Shown here: positions 62,715-64,000 of the stretch, piece after piece | How positions within the stretch are numbered: the first letter of the stretch is position 1 | How the letters are laid out: every line of letters begins with the position of its first letter | Assembly: GCA_964539665.1 (NCBI GenBank) | Contig: CAZIKB010000002.1 | Location: forward strand, 80,132 to 144,131 | DNA length: 64,000 bases | Origin: CAZIKB01 sp964539665 | GTDB taxonomy: Bacteria; Zhuqueibacterota; Zhuqueibacteria; Oceanimicrobiales; Oceanimicrobiaceae | Direction: 5' to 3' | Notes under the pieces: generated by a model | Database searches by the model: none | Told to the model about the DNA's origin: nothing | What the model saw: the letters and a program-made list of their open reading frames with translations, nothing else | Made by a program: the position numbers and the translations under genes

Positions 62715-64000
62715 ATGGTTAATTTAAAAGATATCAAAATGAAACCAAAATTAATTGCCGCTTTTCTGCTGGCTGGATTAATTCCACTGTTTATCATCGC
62801 TTTCTTGAGCATTAGCAAGTCTCAAGATGAATTGATGAAGCAAGCCTTTAACCATTTGAAAGCCGTGCAAACTATTAAAAAAAATCAGGTTAAAAACTAT
62901 CTTGCAATGCTGGAGAATCAGTTGCACGTATTAAAGGATGATCCATATACACGCCAGGCATTAGTCGATTTTGAGCACGCATTTAAAACAGCCGGAGATC
63001 GCACGGACACAGAAATATGGAATGATCTTGCTAAAGTTTATGATCAGCGAATGAAGGACATCAAAAATGACAATGGATGGTATGATCTCTTTCTTATACA
63101 CACCGATGGCCACATCGTCTATACTGTCGAACAGAAATCAGATCTCGGGATGATTATTCCCGACAGCGAACTTCGAAATTCAAGTCTGGGTAAGGCTTTC
63201 CGTGCAGCGCAGCGAGAAAATTCACAAGAAATCTCTTACGGTGATATTGAACCTTACTCTCCTTCCGGAAATGCACCGGCCGGGTTTATGGTGGGACAGA
63301 TGAGAGGTGAAAAAGACACCCTGGTAGGATATTGTGCTCTGCAGATACCAATTGACCGGATAAACTACATCATGCAGGAACGCAGTGGTATGGGCGAAAC
63401 CGGCGAAACCTACCTGGTGGGTTCCGATAAAAAGATGCGTTCTGACTCCTACCTCGATCCAAACGGACACTCAGTAGAAGCCTCATTCAGAGGCACAGTG
63501 CAAAACAACGGTGTGGATACCGATGCCACAAACAACGGACTCGCAGGTAGAGGCGGTGCTGAAATTATCATAGACTACAACGGCAATCCGGTACTATCCG
63601 TCTACTCCCCCCTTGACTTGAAAAACTATATGCAGTGGGGGGTTATTGCAGAAATTGATCTTGCAGAAGTGGAAGCCCCGAGTAAAGCACTAAGAAACAG
63701 TTTAATAGTAATAGGTCTGGTCATCGCGGTTATTATAGGTCTATTCGCGCTCTGGATGGGCGGCAGCATTGCTAATCCAATCAAGAAAATTACAGAAGTA
63801 GCACAGGTTATAGCCACTGGCGACCTGAGCCAAAAGGTAGAAATTTCTCAAGGGGATGAAATAGGTCAGTTAGCTGATGCTTTTCGAGATATGAGTAGCA
63901 TCTTGAAGACAAAAGCAGAAGCAGCAGACGAGATTGCCCGGGGTAATCTCAGCGTGGATGTCAAAGCTGTCTCAGATGCAGACCTGTTAGGCAAAGCCAT
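62715..64000 (+). CDS. Methyl-accepting chemotaxis protein with dCache sensor, cut by window end
   Basis: This frame is open to the last base. The ATG at 62715 has GGAG 11 bases upstream. A membrane segment (about residues 15-34) is followed by a long periplasmic domain of dCache type (GWYDLFLIHTDGHIVYTVEQ, QIPIDRINYIMQERSGMGET, SVYSPLDL). A second membrane segment (about 333-353) and HAMP (NPIKKITEVAQVIATGDLSQ) follow, then the beginning of a second HAMP-like unit. The signalling domain lies beyond the window. It likely senses small organic molecules such as amino acids, as other dCache receptors do (family knowledge). Confidence 0.9.
   Translation, partial: MVNLKDIKMKPKLIAAFLLAGLIPLFIIAFLSISKSQDELMKQAFNHLKAVQTIKKNQVKNYLAMLENQLHVLKDDPYTRQALVDFEHAFKTAGDRTDTEIWNDLAKVYDQRMKDIKNDNGWYDLFLIHTDGHIVYTVEQKSDLGMIIPDSELRNSSLGKAFRAAQRENSQEISYGDIEPYSPSGNAPAGFMVGQMRGEKDTLVGYCALQIPIDRINYIMQERSGMGETGETYLVGSDKKMRSDSYLDPNGHSVEASFRGTVQNNGVDTDATNNGLAGRGGAEIIIDYNGNPVLSVYSPLDLKNYMQWGVIAEIDLAEVEAPSKALRNSLIVIGLVIAVIIGLFALWMGGSIANPIKKITEVAQVIATGDLSQKVEISQGDEIGQLADAFRDMSSILKTKAEAADEIARGNLSVDVKAVSDADLLGKA

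Overview
The window looks like the chromosome of a motile, chemotactic bacterium with a large surface-glycan island. All recognisable genes, about 57 including two pseudogenes and one edge-truncated gene at each end, lie on the + strand. The species cannot be read from the sequence. No rRNA, tRNA, integrase or transposase gene and no CRISPR array was seen. Shine-Dalgarno use is mixed: a few genes have near-perfect sites (about 15816, 17614 and 18848), while many start within a few bases of the previous stop with no clear site, as expected for coupled translation.

Region 1 (1-16.5 kb) encodes nucleotide-sugar enzymes. They are SDR epimerases and reductases, a split transketolase, a DegT-fold enzyme with His in place of the PLP lysine (as in ColD/RfbH dehydratases), a cobalamin-type radical SAM protein, a nucleotidyltransferase-PfkB kinase fusion in the reverse order to E. 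coli HldE, a deoxyhypusine-synthase-like protein, a GmhA-like SIS protein, a two-subunit thiamine-diphosphate E1 enzyme without E2/E3, a zinc alcohol dehydrogenase, an HAD protein, an APH-fold kinase and a methyltransferase. Transketolase, GmhA-like isomerase and kinase/nucleotidyltransferase together suggest a route from sedoheptulose-7-phosphate to an NDP-heptose that is later deoxygenated or branched. This is inference.

Region 2 (16.5-31.7 kb) holds two tandem DegT aminotransferases, another epimerase, a large uncharacterised-domain/GT2/TPR protein, a radical SAM protein, a PIG-L deacetylase, a WbqC-like protein, a NodU/CmcH carbamoyltransferase, two SPASM-type radical SAM proteins, a class III aminotransferase and a SpsF-like cytidylyltransferase. 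Three intergenic palindromic or terminal-inverted-repeat elements are present here.

Region 3 (31.7-52.4 kb) holds a NeuB/SpsE-like synthase and a PseG/SpsG-like protein, which with the SpsF-like gene make an sps/nonulosonate-type set. It also has more radical SAM, ATP-grasp, HAD and Gfo/Idh enzymes, and a series of glycosyltransferases. Related TPR modules are fused to a methyltransferase, a GT2 enzyme, two copies of an uncharacterised domain, and a 1394-residue triple glycosyltransferase.

Region 4 (52.6-55.7 kb) is a flagellar cap and chaperone operon: two FliS-like genes, fliD, a FliT/FlgN-like gene and flgM. Region 5 (56-64 kb) is chemotaxis: cheA with two Hpt domains, cheW, a secreted hypothetical protein, an MCP, an internally deleted MCP remnant, and a dCache-type MCP cut by the window end.

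The placement of TPR-bearing glycosyltransferases immediately before fliS/fliD suggests that the island builds and attaches an unusual, heavily modified glycan to flagellin. Flagellin itself is not in the window.
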